A stretch of 64,000 nt of DNA. Source: Streptomyces smyrnaeus. GTDB lineage: Bacteria > Actinomycetota > Actinomycetes > Streptomycetales > Streptomycetaceae. Every line of letters starts with the position of its first letter. Within the stretch, counting starts at the first letter, position 1. The notes below the pieces were generated by a model that saw nothing but the letters and a program-made list of their open reading frames with translations, was not told where the DNA came from and did no database searches. Positions 8,638 to 17,013 of this stretch are shown here, piece by piece. The stretch lies in NCBI RefSeq assembly GCF_017676345.1, contig NZ_JAFFZM010000019.1, forward strand, positions 94,037-158,036, given 5' to 3'. A program made the position numbers and the translations under genes.

Positions 8638-9083
8638 CCGACAACGGTATCGCGCCGGTTTCCCTGGGGAACCGGCCCCGTTGCACCGGCGCCCGGCGGG
8701 CTCCTGTACGGCGTACATCGAATGCCGTACGCCGTACGTTTCCGCACGTCGCGTGCCCCTGCCGGGCCCGGCGCCGGGCCTCAGGCCCCGGCCCCGGCCC
8801 CGACCCAAGAGCCGACCGCGTGCCGGAAACACGTACCGAGCGGCAGCACCCACCACCCATCACCCCACCACCCCATCGCCCTCCCGGCGAGCTGAAAGTA
8901 ACGGTCGGACTCCGTACGGTTAAACGCTGCCTGCTCAGCCTGGTGGTTAACATCGGCGAAACAGATGGGTCATGCTGGAGAAATGGCCCCTGCCTAAGGT
9001 CGGCCACCAGGCGTGCGGAGCCCTCGTGCTCGCACCCGGAGCCGGAGCAAGCCCGTCCCGACGCGGCGGGACTAGGAGGATGG
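8638..9083. other. Intergenic region RDD gene to glnA
   Basis: No gene seen. The right half carries the glnA promoter and GlnR-type boxes (8898-8962). The left half is Pro/Arg-coding-like GC-rich filler with no supported start. Confidence 0.5.
8898..8962 (+). promoter_or_regulatory. Candidate GlnR operator region of glnA
   Basis: The best box is TTAAC-atcggc-GAAAC (8947-8962), matching the known GlnR pattern gTnAc-n6-GaAAc. A second half-site, GTAAC, is at 8898 with a poor partner. GlnR controls glnA in Streptomyces, and the site is ~120 bp upstream of the start codon. Confidence 0.6.
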
Positions 9084-10499
9084 ATGTTCCAGAACGCCGA
9101 CGAGGCCAAGAAGTACATCGCGGACAACGACGTCAAATTCATCGACGTCCGGTTCTGCGACCTGCCCGGCGTCATGCAGCACTTCGCCGTACCGGCGGAG
9201 TCCTTCGACCCGGCCGAGAGCCTGATGTTCGACGGCTCCTCGATCCGCGGCTTCCAGGCCATCCACGAGTCCGACATGGCCCTGGTCCCGGACCTGTCGA
9301 CCGCGCGTCTGGACCCGTTCCGCTCCGAGAAGCACCTCAACATCAACTTCTTCATCCACGACCCGATCACCGGCGAGCAGTACAGCCGTGACCCGCGGAA
9401 CGTGGCCAAGAAGGCCGAGGCCTACCTCGCCTCCTCCGGTATCGCCGACACCGCGTTCTTCGGCCCGGAGGCGGAGTTCTACGTCTTCGACGACGTCCGC
9501 TTCGAGACGAAGGCGAACGCCGGCTACTACCACATCGACTCCGAGGCGGGCGCCTGGAACACCGGCGCCGTCGAGGTCGGCGGCAACCGCGGCTACAAGG
9601 TCCGCTACAAGGGCGGCTACTTCCCGGCCCCGCCCATCGACCACTTCGCCGACCTGCGCGCCGAGATCTCCCTCGAACTGGGCCGCGCCGGCCTCCAGGT
9701 CGAGCGCCAGCACCACGAGGTGGGCACCGCGGGCCAGGCGGAGATCAACTACAAGTTCAACACGCTGCTGGCCGCGGCCGACGACCTGATGCTGTTCAAG
9801 TACATCGTCAAGAACACGGCCTGGCGCAACGGCAAGACCGCCACCTTCATGCCCAAGCCGATCTTCGGCGACAACGGCTCCGGCATGCACGTCCACCAGT
9901 CCCTGTGGTCCAGCGGCGACCCGCTCTTCTACGACGAGCAGGGCTACGCGGGCCTCTCGGACACCGCCCGCTACTACATCGGCGGCATCCTGCGCCACGC
10001 CCCCTCGCTGCTGGCCTTCACCAACCCGACGGTGAACTCCTACCACCGCCTGGTCCCCGGCTTCGAGGCCCCGGTCAACCTGGTCTACTCGCAGCGCAAC
10101 CGCTCGGCCGCCATGCGCATCCCGATCACCGGCTCCAACCCGAAGGCCAAGCGCGTCGAGTTCCGCGCCCCGGACCCCTCGTCCAACCCCTACCTGGCCT
10201 TCTCCGCCCTCCTCCTGGCAGGCCTGGACGGCATCAAGAACAAGATCGAGCCCGCCGAGCCGATCGACAAGGACCTCTACGAGCTCGCCCCCGAAGAGCA
10301 CGCCGACGTCCCCCAGGTCCCCACCTCCCTCCCCGCCGTCCTGGAAGCCCTCGAGGACGACAACGAGTACCTCCAGGCCGGCGGTGTCTTCACCTCCGAC
10401 CTGATCGAGACCTGGATCGACTACAAGCGCACCAACGAAATCGCCCCCATGCAGCTCCGCCCCCACCCCCACGAGTTCGAGCTGTACTTCGACATCTAA
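9084..10499 (+). CDS. glnA: Glutamine synthetase type I
   Basis: Makes glutamine from glutamate, ammonia and ATP; dodecameric cytosolic enzyme and main ammonium-assimilation point. The 471-residue sequence shows the GSI signature FDGSSIRGFQAIHESDM, the ATP-binding KPIFGDNGSGMHVHQS segment, and NPYLAFSALLLAGLDGI near the C-terminus. The adenylylation loop is present near residue 395 (DKDLYELAPEE). Start ATG at 9084 follows AGGAGG. Likely regulated by GlnR (boxes upstream) and by adenylylation. Confidence 0.97.
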   Translation: MFQNADEAKKYIADNDVKFIDVRFCDLPGVMQHFAVPAESFDPAESLMFDGSSIRGFQAIHESDMALVPDLSTARLDPFRSEKHLNINFFIHDPITGEQYSRDPRNVAKKAEAYLASSGIADTAFFGPEAEFYVFDDVRFETKANAGYYHIDSEAGAWNTGAVEVGGNRGYKVRYKGGYFPAPPIDHFADLRAEISLELGRAGLQVERQHHEVGTAGQAEINYKFNTLLAAADDLMLFKYIVKNTAWRNGKTATFMPKPIFGDNGSGMHVHQSLWSSGDPLFYDEQGYAGLSDTARYYIGGILRHAPSLLAFTNPTVNSYHRLVPGFEAPVNLVYSQRNRSAAMRIPITGSNPKAKRVEFRAPDPSSNPYLAFSALLLAGLDGIKNKIEPAEPIDKDLYELAPEEHADVPQVPTSLPAVLEALEDDNEYLQAGGVFTSDLIETWIDYKRTNEIAPMQLRPHPHEFELYFDI

Positions 10500-11003
10500 A
10501 GGGCGGGAGCGGGCGACCTGGGCGGAGCCCGGAGAACTCGCTGTGACCGGCGGCACCGGTACCTGCTGTTTCTCATTGGTCCCGGCTGACATTCCGTCCC
10601 TTGCGTACCGAACGCGTAGCAGCACAGCTGCACGGCTTGTCGTTCAGGTAAGCCCTGAGGGCCATCACCTCTGTCTGGGGTGGTGGCCCTCAGGACGTCG
10701 GTCGAGGCCATATTCCATACGGGGAGGGCAGCGCGGATGTCCGAGCGCGGGAGCGGCATGCGCGGCTAGGGCCAGCGCCGATGGAGCCTCCTCCGCGAAC
10801 GCCTCCTCCTGCACGCACGACCTCAGCACCTGCGCGCGGGCAACCCGCCCAAGCCCGGTAGAGGCTCGCGGCCGCCTACCGGGTGGTCGGACATGGCCCC
10901 TCGCACCGCACATTCTCCTGAAACGCCTGAAACGCAGGTCGGCCCGGTTCTCTGCCGGGTGGTTCTCGACCGCGCAGTGCTGATCTGCGCCCGCTGTCCG
11001 GTG
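10500..11003. other. Intergenic region after glnA
   Basis: No supported gene. It holds the hairpin at 10654-10694. The remainder has open frames without ribosome sites or sensible composition. This is where the conserved lipB-glnA block ends and the accessory stretch begins. Confidence 0.5.
10654..10694. terminator. Strong hairpin downstream of glnA
   Basis: A 16-bp stem with one G-T pair and a 9-base loop: CCTGAGGGCCATCACC pairs with GGTGGTGGCCCTCAGG. It lies 155 bp after the glnA stop and has no U-tract. Most likely the glnA terminator. Confidence 0.7.
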
Positions 11004-11264
11004 TCACTCGTCCGACTGCGTTCGGTTGTCGTCCGAGCCCTCGCTGGTCAGCAGCCAGGAGCGGGCGGGTTCGGCGGCACGGGTGGTGTCCACCGTGAGG
11101 TGGAGACGTGTGCCGCCCTCCTGGCCGACGGGGTAGCTGCGTTGCTCCGTGGAATCGAAGCAGCGTCGGAGAACCTCCGCCACCTGACGTGCCGTCTCCG
11201 GGGACGCCGCGACGATACGGACCTCGGCGTGTCCGGCCGAGGGCACGGGTTCTGCTGGTTTCAT
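11004..11264 (-). CDS. Small hypothetical protein
   Basis: An 86-residue protein. The core, HAEVRIVAASPETARQVAEV then LRRCFDSTEQRSYP, looks like a compact alpha/beta fold with a strand-helix-strand pattern, ending in an acidic tail (SEGSDDNRTQSDE). I chose the ATG at 11264, preceded by AAGGGAAACG; longer versions lack a good start. It is the third gene of a probable operon that begins with the DUF5994 gene at 12237. Function unknown. Confidence 0.6.
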   Translation of the reverse strand: MKPAEPVPSAGHAEVRIVAASPETARQVAEVLRRCFDSTEQRSYPVGQEGGTRLHLTVDTTRAAEPARSWLLTSEGSDDNRTQSDE

Positions 11265-11443
11265 CGTTTCCCTTGTTTCTGGCTGACACGGGGAGTCAGC
11301 GGCGTTCCTCCGGCTGATGTGGGGCCGGAGGAACCGTGTGCTGTATCGGGGCCGTGCGCGTCGGTGCAGCGCCCACGCCCTGGTGGACGCGTCCCGGCCG
11401 GACATGCCGTGATCAGGCGCGCCCTGGTCAGGAAGGGTAAGGG

Positions 11444-11647
11444 TCACTCGCGGTTTCCGTCGTGATGTCCGGCGGCGCTGTCGGCCGGTCGGCGGCGCTT
11501 CCGGCGTCGGCTGCGGCGCACCGGCAGTGCGGCGCCGTAGCGGAAAGCCGCGATCCGCTGGTCGTGCTGGGCGTTGAGCCGGTGGATCAGCAGAACTCCC
11601 AGAGCGATCATCGCGATGACCACGGCAACGGTGACAAGAGCGTCCAT
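11444..11647 (-). CDS. Small single-pass membrane protein
   Basis: A 67-residue protein. Residues 2-24 form one hydrophobic helix (ALVTVAVVIAMIALGVLLIH); the tail holds the cluster RRSRRRKRRR and ends GHHDGNRE. The ATG at 11647 follows GGAGAGGTGAGAGCA, a strong ribosome site, and starts only 5 bases after the DUF5994 stop, so the two are co-translated. Likely membrane-anchored with the basic tail in the cytoplasm, perhaps touching nucleic acid or lipid headgroups. Function unknown. Confidence 0.65.
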   Translation of the reverse strand: MDALVTVAVVIAMIALGVLLIHRLNAQHDQRIAAFRYGAALPVRRSRRRKRRRPADSAAGHHDGNRE

Positions 11648-11652
11648 TGCTC

Positions 11653-12237
11653 TCACCTCTCCAAGGTGGCGGAGGCCCGGAGCCCGGTCGAGTGCCCGGG
11701 CGGGGGCGCGGCCCCGCCCTCGGCGTCCCACTCCGCTGTCCGGCCCCGATCCTCGGCGGCGTCGCGGATCCTGTGCTCGTCGTCCATCAGCATGCGGGCG
11801 GTGAGGAGACTCCCCGGGACGGCTGCGGCGGACATCAGCCGGTCGGCGGAGGCCGCAGTGGTTTCCGGCGGGATCACCAGCAGATCCCAGCGTCCACGGT
11901 CGGCGGTGTAGGAGAGCAGTATCAGTTTGTGTGGGTCCTGCTCTTTACTGAACCAGCCGACGCCCACCGTGTGCCCGGCGACGGGCACCTTCCGCGGGAT
12001 CACCGGCCAGTGCGTCGGATTCACCGTGACACGGGTGATCCGGCCCCAGCACACGTCCAGCCTGGCTGTCAGGGTGGGCAACTCGCGGAAGAGATCCCGG
12101 GACCGCGGCCACCAGGCGCCGTCGAGCAGTCCCGGAGGCGCGTTCGCGGGGGTCAGTGCCAGGCGGACCGGTGGCGGGGACACGCGCTCATCAGTGGTCG
12201 AGGGGTCGGTGGTCGTGCGGTCGGTGGTCGCGGTCAT
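11653..12237 (-). CDS. DUF5994 family protein (copy 1)
   Basis: A 194-residue protein with the DUF5994 pattern: LLDGAWWPRSRDLFRELPTL, WGRITRVTVNPTHW, then RWDLLVIPPETTAASADRLM. The family is actinobacterial and without known function. It heads an operon with the 67-residue membrane protein and probably the 86-residue protein. A second, clearly paralogous copy is divergent at 12582. Here the first ~25 residues are Thr/Ser/Asp-rich and probably disordered. Start ATG at 12237. Confidence 0.85.
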   Translation of the reverse strand: MTATTDRTTTDPSTTDERVSPPPVRLALTPANAPPGLLDGAWWPRSRDLFRELPTLTARLDVCWGRITRVTVNPTHWPVIPRKVPVAGHTVGVGWFSKEQDPHKLILLSYTADRGRWDLLVIPPETTAASADRLMSAAAVPGSLLTARMLMDDEHRIRDAAEDRGRTAEWDAEGGAAPPPGHSTGLRASATLER

Positions 12238-12581
12238 CGCGCGCGCCTGACTCCGGGCTCGTCTTCGAGCTCCGGCGTTGTTGCTCGCCGGGAGCGGCAC
12301 CGGCACGGGAGCCGATGTGCGAAGTACTTCCGGTAGCTCCACACTACTCCGGTCCATGGGCCGGACCGAATGTCTCGCGGCCACTGATGTCCCGCGGCCA
12401 CCGATGTCTCGCGGATGCGGCTGCACCCGGCCTTGCGGACGAGCCTGCGGCCCGGCAGCCGGGTACGGTTGAACACCTGGAAGATTTCGCGGCGGCGACC
12501 CCAGTGGTTCTGTCCCAAGCTCACAAGCTCGCAGGCCCACGGGCTGTCCGGCGAAGATGTCGAGCCCCGAGGGAACCCACC
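12238..12581. other. Divergent intergenic region between the two DUF5994 genes
   Basis: No gene. It presumably holds both promoters. A short tandem array of about 17 bp (ATGTCTCGCGGCCACTG-like) lies at 12370-12414. Confidence 0.5.
12370..12414. repeat. 17-bp tandem repeat in DUF5994 intergenic region
   Basis: Three consecutive units start at 12370, 12387 and 12404; the first two differ at two positions, and the third matches over its first 11 bases (ATGTCTCGCGG). It sits midway between two divergent paralogous genes, so it could be an operator, or simple slippage. Confidence 0.6.
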
Positions 12582-13109
12582 ATGGCCGACTCCGACACCC
12601 CACACCCCCCGCGGCCCGTGCCGGGCGGGCTCCACCATTCGGTGAAGCCCGGGACAGCGCTGCTGAGGCTGGAGACGACACGGCTCCGTGAGGGGATCCT
12701 CGACGGTGCATGGTGGCCGCGCTCTCATGACATCGCTGCCGAACTACCGCGTCTGATCACCGAGTTGAGTCGGCGTCTCGGGCCGATCACCCGGGTCGGT
12801 CTGGACGCCAGTGCGTGGGAGGAACTGCCGACACGACTGGTCATCGACGACCGTGTCGTGCACCTCGACGCCTTCCCGGTCGGCGACGACACCGTCCTCA
12901 TCACCCGGGGCGACCGGGATCATTTCTCCCTCCTGGTCGTTCCCCCGCAGGCGACGCCCGAGGCGGCCCGGGCCGCGATGGCCCAGGCGGTGCGGGCCGA
13001 CAACATCTCCGCGGCCGAGCAGATCCTCATCGACACCGGCACCAACCCCGCCCACCCGGACCCCGCAGAACCCGGTCGCGAGGGCCGGCCGGACGGTGAC
13101 TCGCCCTGA
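12582..13109 (+). CDS. DUF5994 family protein (copy 2)
   Basis: A 175-residue paralogue of the protein at 11653-12237: ILDGAWWPRSHDIAAELPRL, LGPITRVGLDASAW and HFSLLVVPPQATPEAARAAM line up with its counterpart. The middle differs, so this is an old duplication. Start ATG at 12582; the ribosome site is modest (GAGGGAACC). The acidic, Pro-rich C-terminus is probably disordered. It converges on the Cys-rich lipoprotein gene, 85 bp away. Confidence 0.82.
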   Translation: MADSDTPHPPRPVPGGLHHSVKPGTALLRLETTRLREGILDGAWWPRSHDIAAELPRLITELSRRLGPITRVGLDASAWEELPTRLVIDDRVVHLDAFPVGDDTVLITRGDRDHFSLLVVPPQATPEAARAAMAQAVRADNISAAEQILIDTGTNPAHPDPAEPGREGRPDGDSP

Positions 13110-13194
13110 TGTCGCTCGCTCGTTCGCAGTCTCCTCTCCTGAAGCCGGCGACCCGCGCGGCATCCAGCATCACAGCGGACGCGGGGCGGGCGGG

Positions 13195-14121
13195 TCAGCG
13201 GCTCCAGGCGGGGGCGCGGTCGAGGTGGAGGGCATGGCCGGTGGTCAGTGCCTGCGCCGCGCGCTCCGCTGTGGCGCCGCTCAGTCCCGCCCCGAGCAGG
13301 GCGCGGAGAGCGAGCACCTGGGCGGCCATCATGGCGATGACGGGGTTGCCGGAGGTCAGATAGGGCTCGCAGCCGGGATCGGCCAGGTCGGCCGGGGTCA
13401 GCCGGCGCCCGGCGCGCAACTCCTCGATGAGGGCTTCGATGCGCGTACGCAGCGCGCCGGGTGCTTCCTGGGCGGCCCATCGCAGATACGGGAGCTCGCG
13501 CGTGCCCATGGCGACAACGACGGTCTCGGCCATCCGCCGTACGACCGGATCGACGTGCAGCAGTTCGTGGGCCTGGCAGACCGGGATGCACGTACAGACC
13601 TTGTTGCAGGTGCAGATCGTGCCCCCGCTGCCGCCCCCGACCGTCGTGCCTCCGGTGGTGCCGTACGTGGGATCGACCGGATCGGGATAGCGGTCGGAGG
13701 GTGCCGGTTGTGTCGGATACGCCGGAGACGTCGGCGGGGCGGAGGACGGCGGCCTCGAGGAGGGGGTCGGCGAATCCGTCTCGGTGGGCGACGGGGAGGA
13801 GGGGGTCGAGTCGGTGGGGGAGGGGGATCCGCTGCCGGAGTCGCTGGGGGAGGGGGACGGGGACTTGGAGTCGTCGTCGCCGCACCCGCTGAGCAGGAGG
13901 GCCGCGGCGACCGACGAGGCGATGCCGGCGCCGAGGAAGCCGCGCCGCCCCGACTTCGCCGCCCAGGGCGGCCGGGTGATGGGCAGGACTTCGACAGGCC
14001 CGGTGGAGCCGTCGGCGTTCACCCGTTGGATCTCGTAGTGCGGGGCGGGCTGCGGCTGCTCGGCTCCGGCCTTTCCCGGTCGCCTCGGCTCCGGCCAGGG
14101 CAGCATGACGTCATTCATCAC
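13195..14121 (-). CDS. Cys-rich Tat lipoprotein, candidate radical-SAM substrate
   Basis: A 308-residue protein not matched to any family I know. Order: a 58-residue polar N-terminus; a twin-arginine signal (RR 59-60, then GFLGAGIASSVAAALLLSGC) with a lipobox Cys at 80; a Ser/Pro/Thr/Asp stalk to ~165; a motif C-x-C-x3-C-x-C-x3-C at 170-182 (ICTCNKVCTCIPVC); then a ~125-residue helical domain. The start overlaps the end of the radical SAM gene by 11 bases, so translation is coupled. A Tat route fits export of a protein that is folded or modified in the cytoplasm. The modification itself is inference. Confidence 0.75.
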   Translation of the reverse strand: MMNDVMLPWPEPRRPGKAGAEQPQPAPHYEIQRVNADGSTGPVEVLPITRPPWAAKSGRRGFLGAGIASSVAAALLLSGCGDDDSKSPSPSPSDSGSGSPSPTDSTPSSPSPTETDSPTPSSRPPSSAPPTSPAYPTQPAPSDRYPDPVDPTYGTTGGTTVGGGSGGTICTCNKVCTCIPVCQAHELLHVDPVVRRMAETVVVAMGTRELPYLRWAAQEAPGALRTRIEALIEELRAGRRLTPADLADPGCEPYLTSGNPVIAMMAAQVLALRALLGAGLSGATAERAAQALTTGHALHLDRAPAWSR

Positions 14122-15637
14122 GGCCTCCGTGAAGGGCGCAGGGCTCGCCGTCGTGGCCGTCGCGCCAGATGAGGCCGCCCGATGTCGCGATGCGGGTGAG
14201 GAGCTGGTCCTTCACCAGCTCCCGGGTGATGTGGCAGCGCTGCGATCCGGCGAATTCGCCGCGTCCGTTGGCGGACAGGGACTTGTGGTAGCAGTCGCCC
14301 GCGCAGTTCCACTTGGCGAAGCACCCGTCGCAGAAGGAGCGGTGCTCGACGCCCAGGCCGCGCAGCCGGTCGAGCGCGTCCATGTCGAACGTGTAGCCGT
14401 CCGGCCCGGGCCCCGACGAACCGTAGAAAAAGATGTCCGCGAACTCGTTCTCCTCGGAGAACGCCTCGAAGCACGCCGACACGTTTCCCGAGGGACTCAG
14501 GCAGAAGTTGTCCTGGGTGACGCCGCAGAAGTGATTGGTGAGCGTCCCCACCCGGGCCGCGCTGTAGATCAGTTCGTGGCCGAAGCGGGCGGCGCGTACC
14601 TGGGCCTCCCGGTATGCGGCGATGAAATCCTCGGTCTCGGCGTCCGGTTCCCCCTCGTGCCGTCCCAACTGGTAGGCGGGTTCCACTTGTACGCGCTTGG
14701 GGGTGAAGTTCGACAGGATGAACTCGATGGAGTCCGGCAGGAGCGGGATCTGTTCGGCCGTGACGGTCAGCCGTACCGCGTAGGGATAGCCCGCTTCGGT
14801 GAAGCGCTTCATGGTGCGCATGACGCGAGGGCTGGACCCTTTGCCCTGAGCGGTCGGCCGATGCTTGTCGTGCACCTCGGGCAGGCCGTCGAACGACAGG
14901 CTCATGCCGCCGTCGAGGTTGGCGATCATCCAGTCGATCTGCCGGTCGGTGAATACGCCGTTCCCCGCGGAGGCCGCGATGACAGCGAGGTCCCCGGCCC
15001 GTTCCCGGGCGTATGCCAGCGACTCGGTCATGAGGTTCCAGTGGACGCTCGGCTCCCCGCCACCGTGGTAGTTCACCCCGGCGTACGGCGCCCCCGCGCG
15101 CCTGGCGTTGTCGATGACGAAGTCGATGCCCCGCTTGGCGACATCCATCGTCATGTAGGTGGCGGGGGTGTCGCCCGCCGAGGCGTAGCAGTAGGTGCAG
15201 CGCAGATTGCACGCCGTCGTCAGAAAGAGCGTCACCTCGGTCGGTGACGGAGCGCCCCGGCGGTGTGTGACGGGCGAGGGAGGAGTTCTCAGCAGCCCGG
15301 CCTCTCGGGCGAACGCCGCCACGCTTCCCTCGTTCTCCTCATCGCCTCCGCCGCCTTTGCCGCCTCCACCACCCTTGCCGACTTCGCGGCTGCCGCCGTC
15401 TCCGGCGCTTCCGCCGTCTTCGCCGCTCCCACCGTCTCCGCTGCTCTCACCGGCCAGCACGCCGGGAAGCGCACCTACCAGGCCCTTCGTGGCGGCGAAG
15501 GCGACACCGTGCAGCGGTGCGTAGACCAGGTACGCCTCGTCCTCCAGTGGGATCGCGAAAATGTCCCGGGCTCCGTCCAAAGAATCGCTCCAGCCGCTCG
15601 TCGCCGGTCCTGTCGTCGCGCAACCGCATCGGACCAC
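14111..15637 (-). CDS. Radical SAM/SPASM enzyme, probable peptide or protein maturase
   Basis: A 508-residue protein. The radical SAM motif CNLRCTYC lies at 143-150, preceded by TEVTLFLTTA. The SPASM domain carries C371, C379, C389, C436, C439, C445, C449 and C468 in the spacing (C-x2-C-x5-C-x3-C) expected for two extra 4Fe-4S clusters. Residues ~63-104 form an odd Gly/Ser/Asp/Glu linker between a ~60-residue N-terminal domain and the core. SPASM enzymes mostly modify ribosomally made peptides, and the Cys-rich lipoprotein directly downstream, overlapping by 11 bases, is the obvious substrate. Start GTG at 15637 is the best available but not certain. Confidence 0.88.
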   Translation of the reverse strand: MVRCGCATTGPATSGWSDSLDGARDIFAIPLEDEAYLVYAPLHGVAFAATKGLVGALPGVLAGESSGDGGSGEDGGSAGDGGSREVGKGGGGGKGGGGDEENEGSVAAFAREAGLLRTPPSPVTHRRGAPSPTEVTLFLTTACNLRCTYCYASAGDTPATYMTMDVAKRGIDFVIDNARRAGAPYAGVNYHGGGEPSVHWNLMTESLAYARERAGDLAVIAASAGNGVFTDRQIDWMIANLDGGMSLSFDGLPEVHDKHRPTAQGKGSSPRVMRTMKRFTEAGYPYAVRLTVTAEQIPLLPDSIEFILSNFTPKRVQVEPAYQLGRHEGEPDAETEDFIAAYREAQVRAARFGHELIYSAARVGTLTNHFCGVTQDNFCLSPSGNVSACFEAFSEENEFADIFFYGSSGPGPDGYTFDMDALDRLRGLGVEHRSFCDGCFAKWNCAGDCYHKSLSANGRGEFAGSQRCHITRELVKDQLLTRIATSGGLIWRDGHDGEPCALHGGRDE

Positions 15638-15945
15638 AACTCACTGCGTTCTTCGGCCGACTCACGGATTGCCCACGAAAGCACCGGCGTTCCCCCATAC
15701 TGTGCGCCCACAGCGGCGTGCCCTGGCCGAACCGGCCGTCGGGCGACTGGCCGACCGGGCGACCTGCCGACGGTGTCCCGGGTCTTCGGCTTCCGGGCGA
15801 GTGCCCCGACGTCCAGGCAAGCACGATTCACCCGGGATGGGAACGCCCGGGACTGCAGGCCGTTGGATCCCCGTGCTGGCCTCGTCCCACCCTTCCCACC
15901 CTCACCTGGCGTTGCCGGGCGCGTGGCGACTCACCGGGATCCGCG
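15638..15945. other. Intergenic region upstream of radical SAM gene
   Basis: About 308 bp between the arsM stop and the radical SAM start on the minus strand. No supported gene. It should contain the promoter of the radical SAM-lipoprotein operon; CAGTAT near 15710 (minus strand) is a weak -10 candidate. Confidence 0.45.
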
Positions 15946-16725
15946 TCAGCGGGGGCTGGTTGCCGGCTCCGCTGCTGTGGTGGCCGGCTTCGTCGCGCGT
16001 ACGACGGCGGAGTGCATGCCGTCGGCGACCTGGTGGGTCGGTGTGATGTCGATGGACGTGAACCCGGCCGCCTCGAGGCCCTGCCGGTATTCGGTGAACG
16101 AGAGGGCTCCGGCGATGCAGCCGACGTAGTCGCCTCGTTCGGCCCGCTGTTCGGGGTTCAGGCGGTCCTCCGCGACGACGTCGGACACGCCGATACGGCC
16201 GCCCGGGCGCAGGACGCGGAAGGCCTCGCTGAAGACGGCGGGCTTGTCCGTGGAGAGGTTGATGACGCAGTTGGAAATGATGACGTCGATGGTGTGCGCG
16301 GGAAGCGGGACGGCCTCGATGGTGCCCTTGAGGAACTCGACATTGGTGGCGCCTGCCTTCTCCTTGTTGGCCAGCGCGAGGGCGAGCATCTCCTCGGTCA
16401 TGTCGAGCCCGTACGCCTTGCCGGTGGGGCCGACACGGCGGGCCGAGAGGAGGACGTCGATGCCGCCGCCGGAGCCGAGGTCCAGGACGTGCTCTCCCTC
16501 GTGGAGCTCGGCGACAGCGGTGGGGTTGCCGCAGCCCAAAGATGCGGCGACCGCCTCGACGGGAAGGTCATCGCGCTGGTCGGGGGCGTAGAGAGCCCCA
16601 CCGAAGGTGTCGTCGATCTCCACTGTCTCCGGGCCGCAGCACCCGGCGTTCCCCTCGGCAACCTGCACGGCTGCGGCGGCGTACCGCCGACGGACGGTCT
16701 CGCGCAGTTCGTTCGTCTCACTCAT
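15946..16725 (-). CDS. arsM: Arsenite S-adenosylmethionine methyltransferase
   Basis: A 259-residue class I methyltransferase with HVLDLGSGGGIDVLLSARRV as the SAM motif. The three Cys positions conserved in ArsM are visible: SLGCGNP, ISNCVINLS and YVGCIAGAL; an N-terminal GCCGPE adds two more. ArsM converts As(III) to methylated forms, a detoxification reaction. ATG at 16725 follows GAGGAGCGCACC. It is divergent from a long-form GAPDH gene, and an inverted repeat TTCGATGC/GCATCGAA lies upstream. No arsR, arsB or acr3 gene is in the window. Confidence 0.88.
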   Translation of the reverse strand: MSETNELRETVRRRYAAAAVQVAEGNAGCCGPETVEIDDTFGGALYAPDQRDDLPVEAVAASLGCGNPTAVAELHEGEHVLDLGSGGGIDVLLSARRVGPTGKAYGLDMTEEMLALALANKEKAGATNVEFLKGTIEAVPLPAHTIDVIISNCVINLSTDKPAVFSEAFRVLRPGGRIGVSDVVAEDRLNPEQRAERGDYVGCIAGALSFTEYRQGLEAAGFTSIDITPTHQVADGMHSAVVRATKPATTAAEPATSPR

Positions 16726-16809
16726 GGTGCGCTCCTCACGGCAGGGCGGGGCAGGGGAGGGAACGGAAGGTCGGGTCGGGGGGCCGGGGATCGGACCCGG
16801 GAGCCCTGT

Positions 16810-16848
16810 TTCGATGCCTCTGAATACAAGGCTGGACGCTGCATCGAA
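16810..16848. promoter_or_regulatory. Inverted repeat upstream of arsM, candidate operator
   Basis: Arms TTCGATGC (16810-16817) and GCATCGAA (16841-16848) form a perfect 8-bp inverted repeat. A minus-strand TTGACA lies just upstream at 16852-16857, so the repeat covers the probable arsM promoter. An ArsR-type repressor would fit but none is encoded here. Confidence 0.45.
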
Positions 16849-16938
16849 GGGTGTCAAGATAGAAGGATGTCGAATCAGGATTCCTGGTCGCCCCCGTTCA
16901 CCCGCATCCTCCCGCTCCGCGTGGCCGCCTACGGGGCT

Positions 16939-16962
16939 GTTCGTATGGCCGTTCGTATCGCC
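16939..16962. repeat. 12-bp direct repeat upstream of GAPDH gene
   Basis: GTTCGTATGGCC is followed immediately by GTTCGTATCGCC, 52 bases before the GAPDH start codon. A TAGCAT hexamer is at 16977. Possible activator or repressor site. Confidence 0.4.
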
Positions 16963-17013
16963 CTCGAGGTGCGGGTTAGCATATGAGCACCGCCTAGCTC
17001 GAAAGATAAATCT

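Noticed and set aside
10543..10983. Open frame across the post-glnA region
   Set aside because: It runs through a terminator-like hairpin, has no ribosome site and encodes a compositionally random protein.
11653..13109. Toxin-antitoxin or immunity interpretation of the paired DUF5994 genes
   Set aside because: Both proteins belong to the same family and neither shows toxin-like features.
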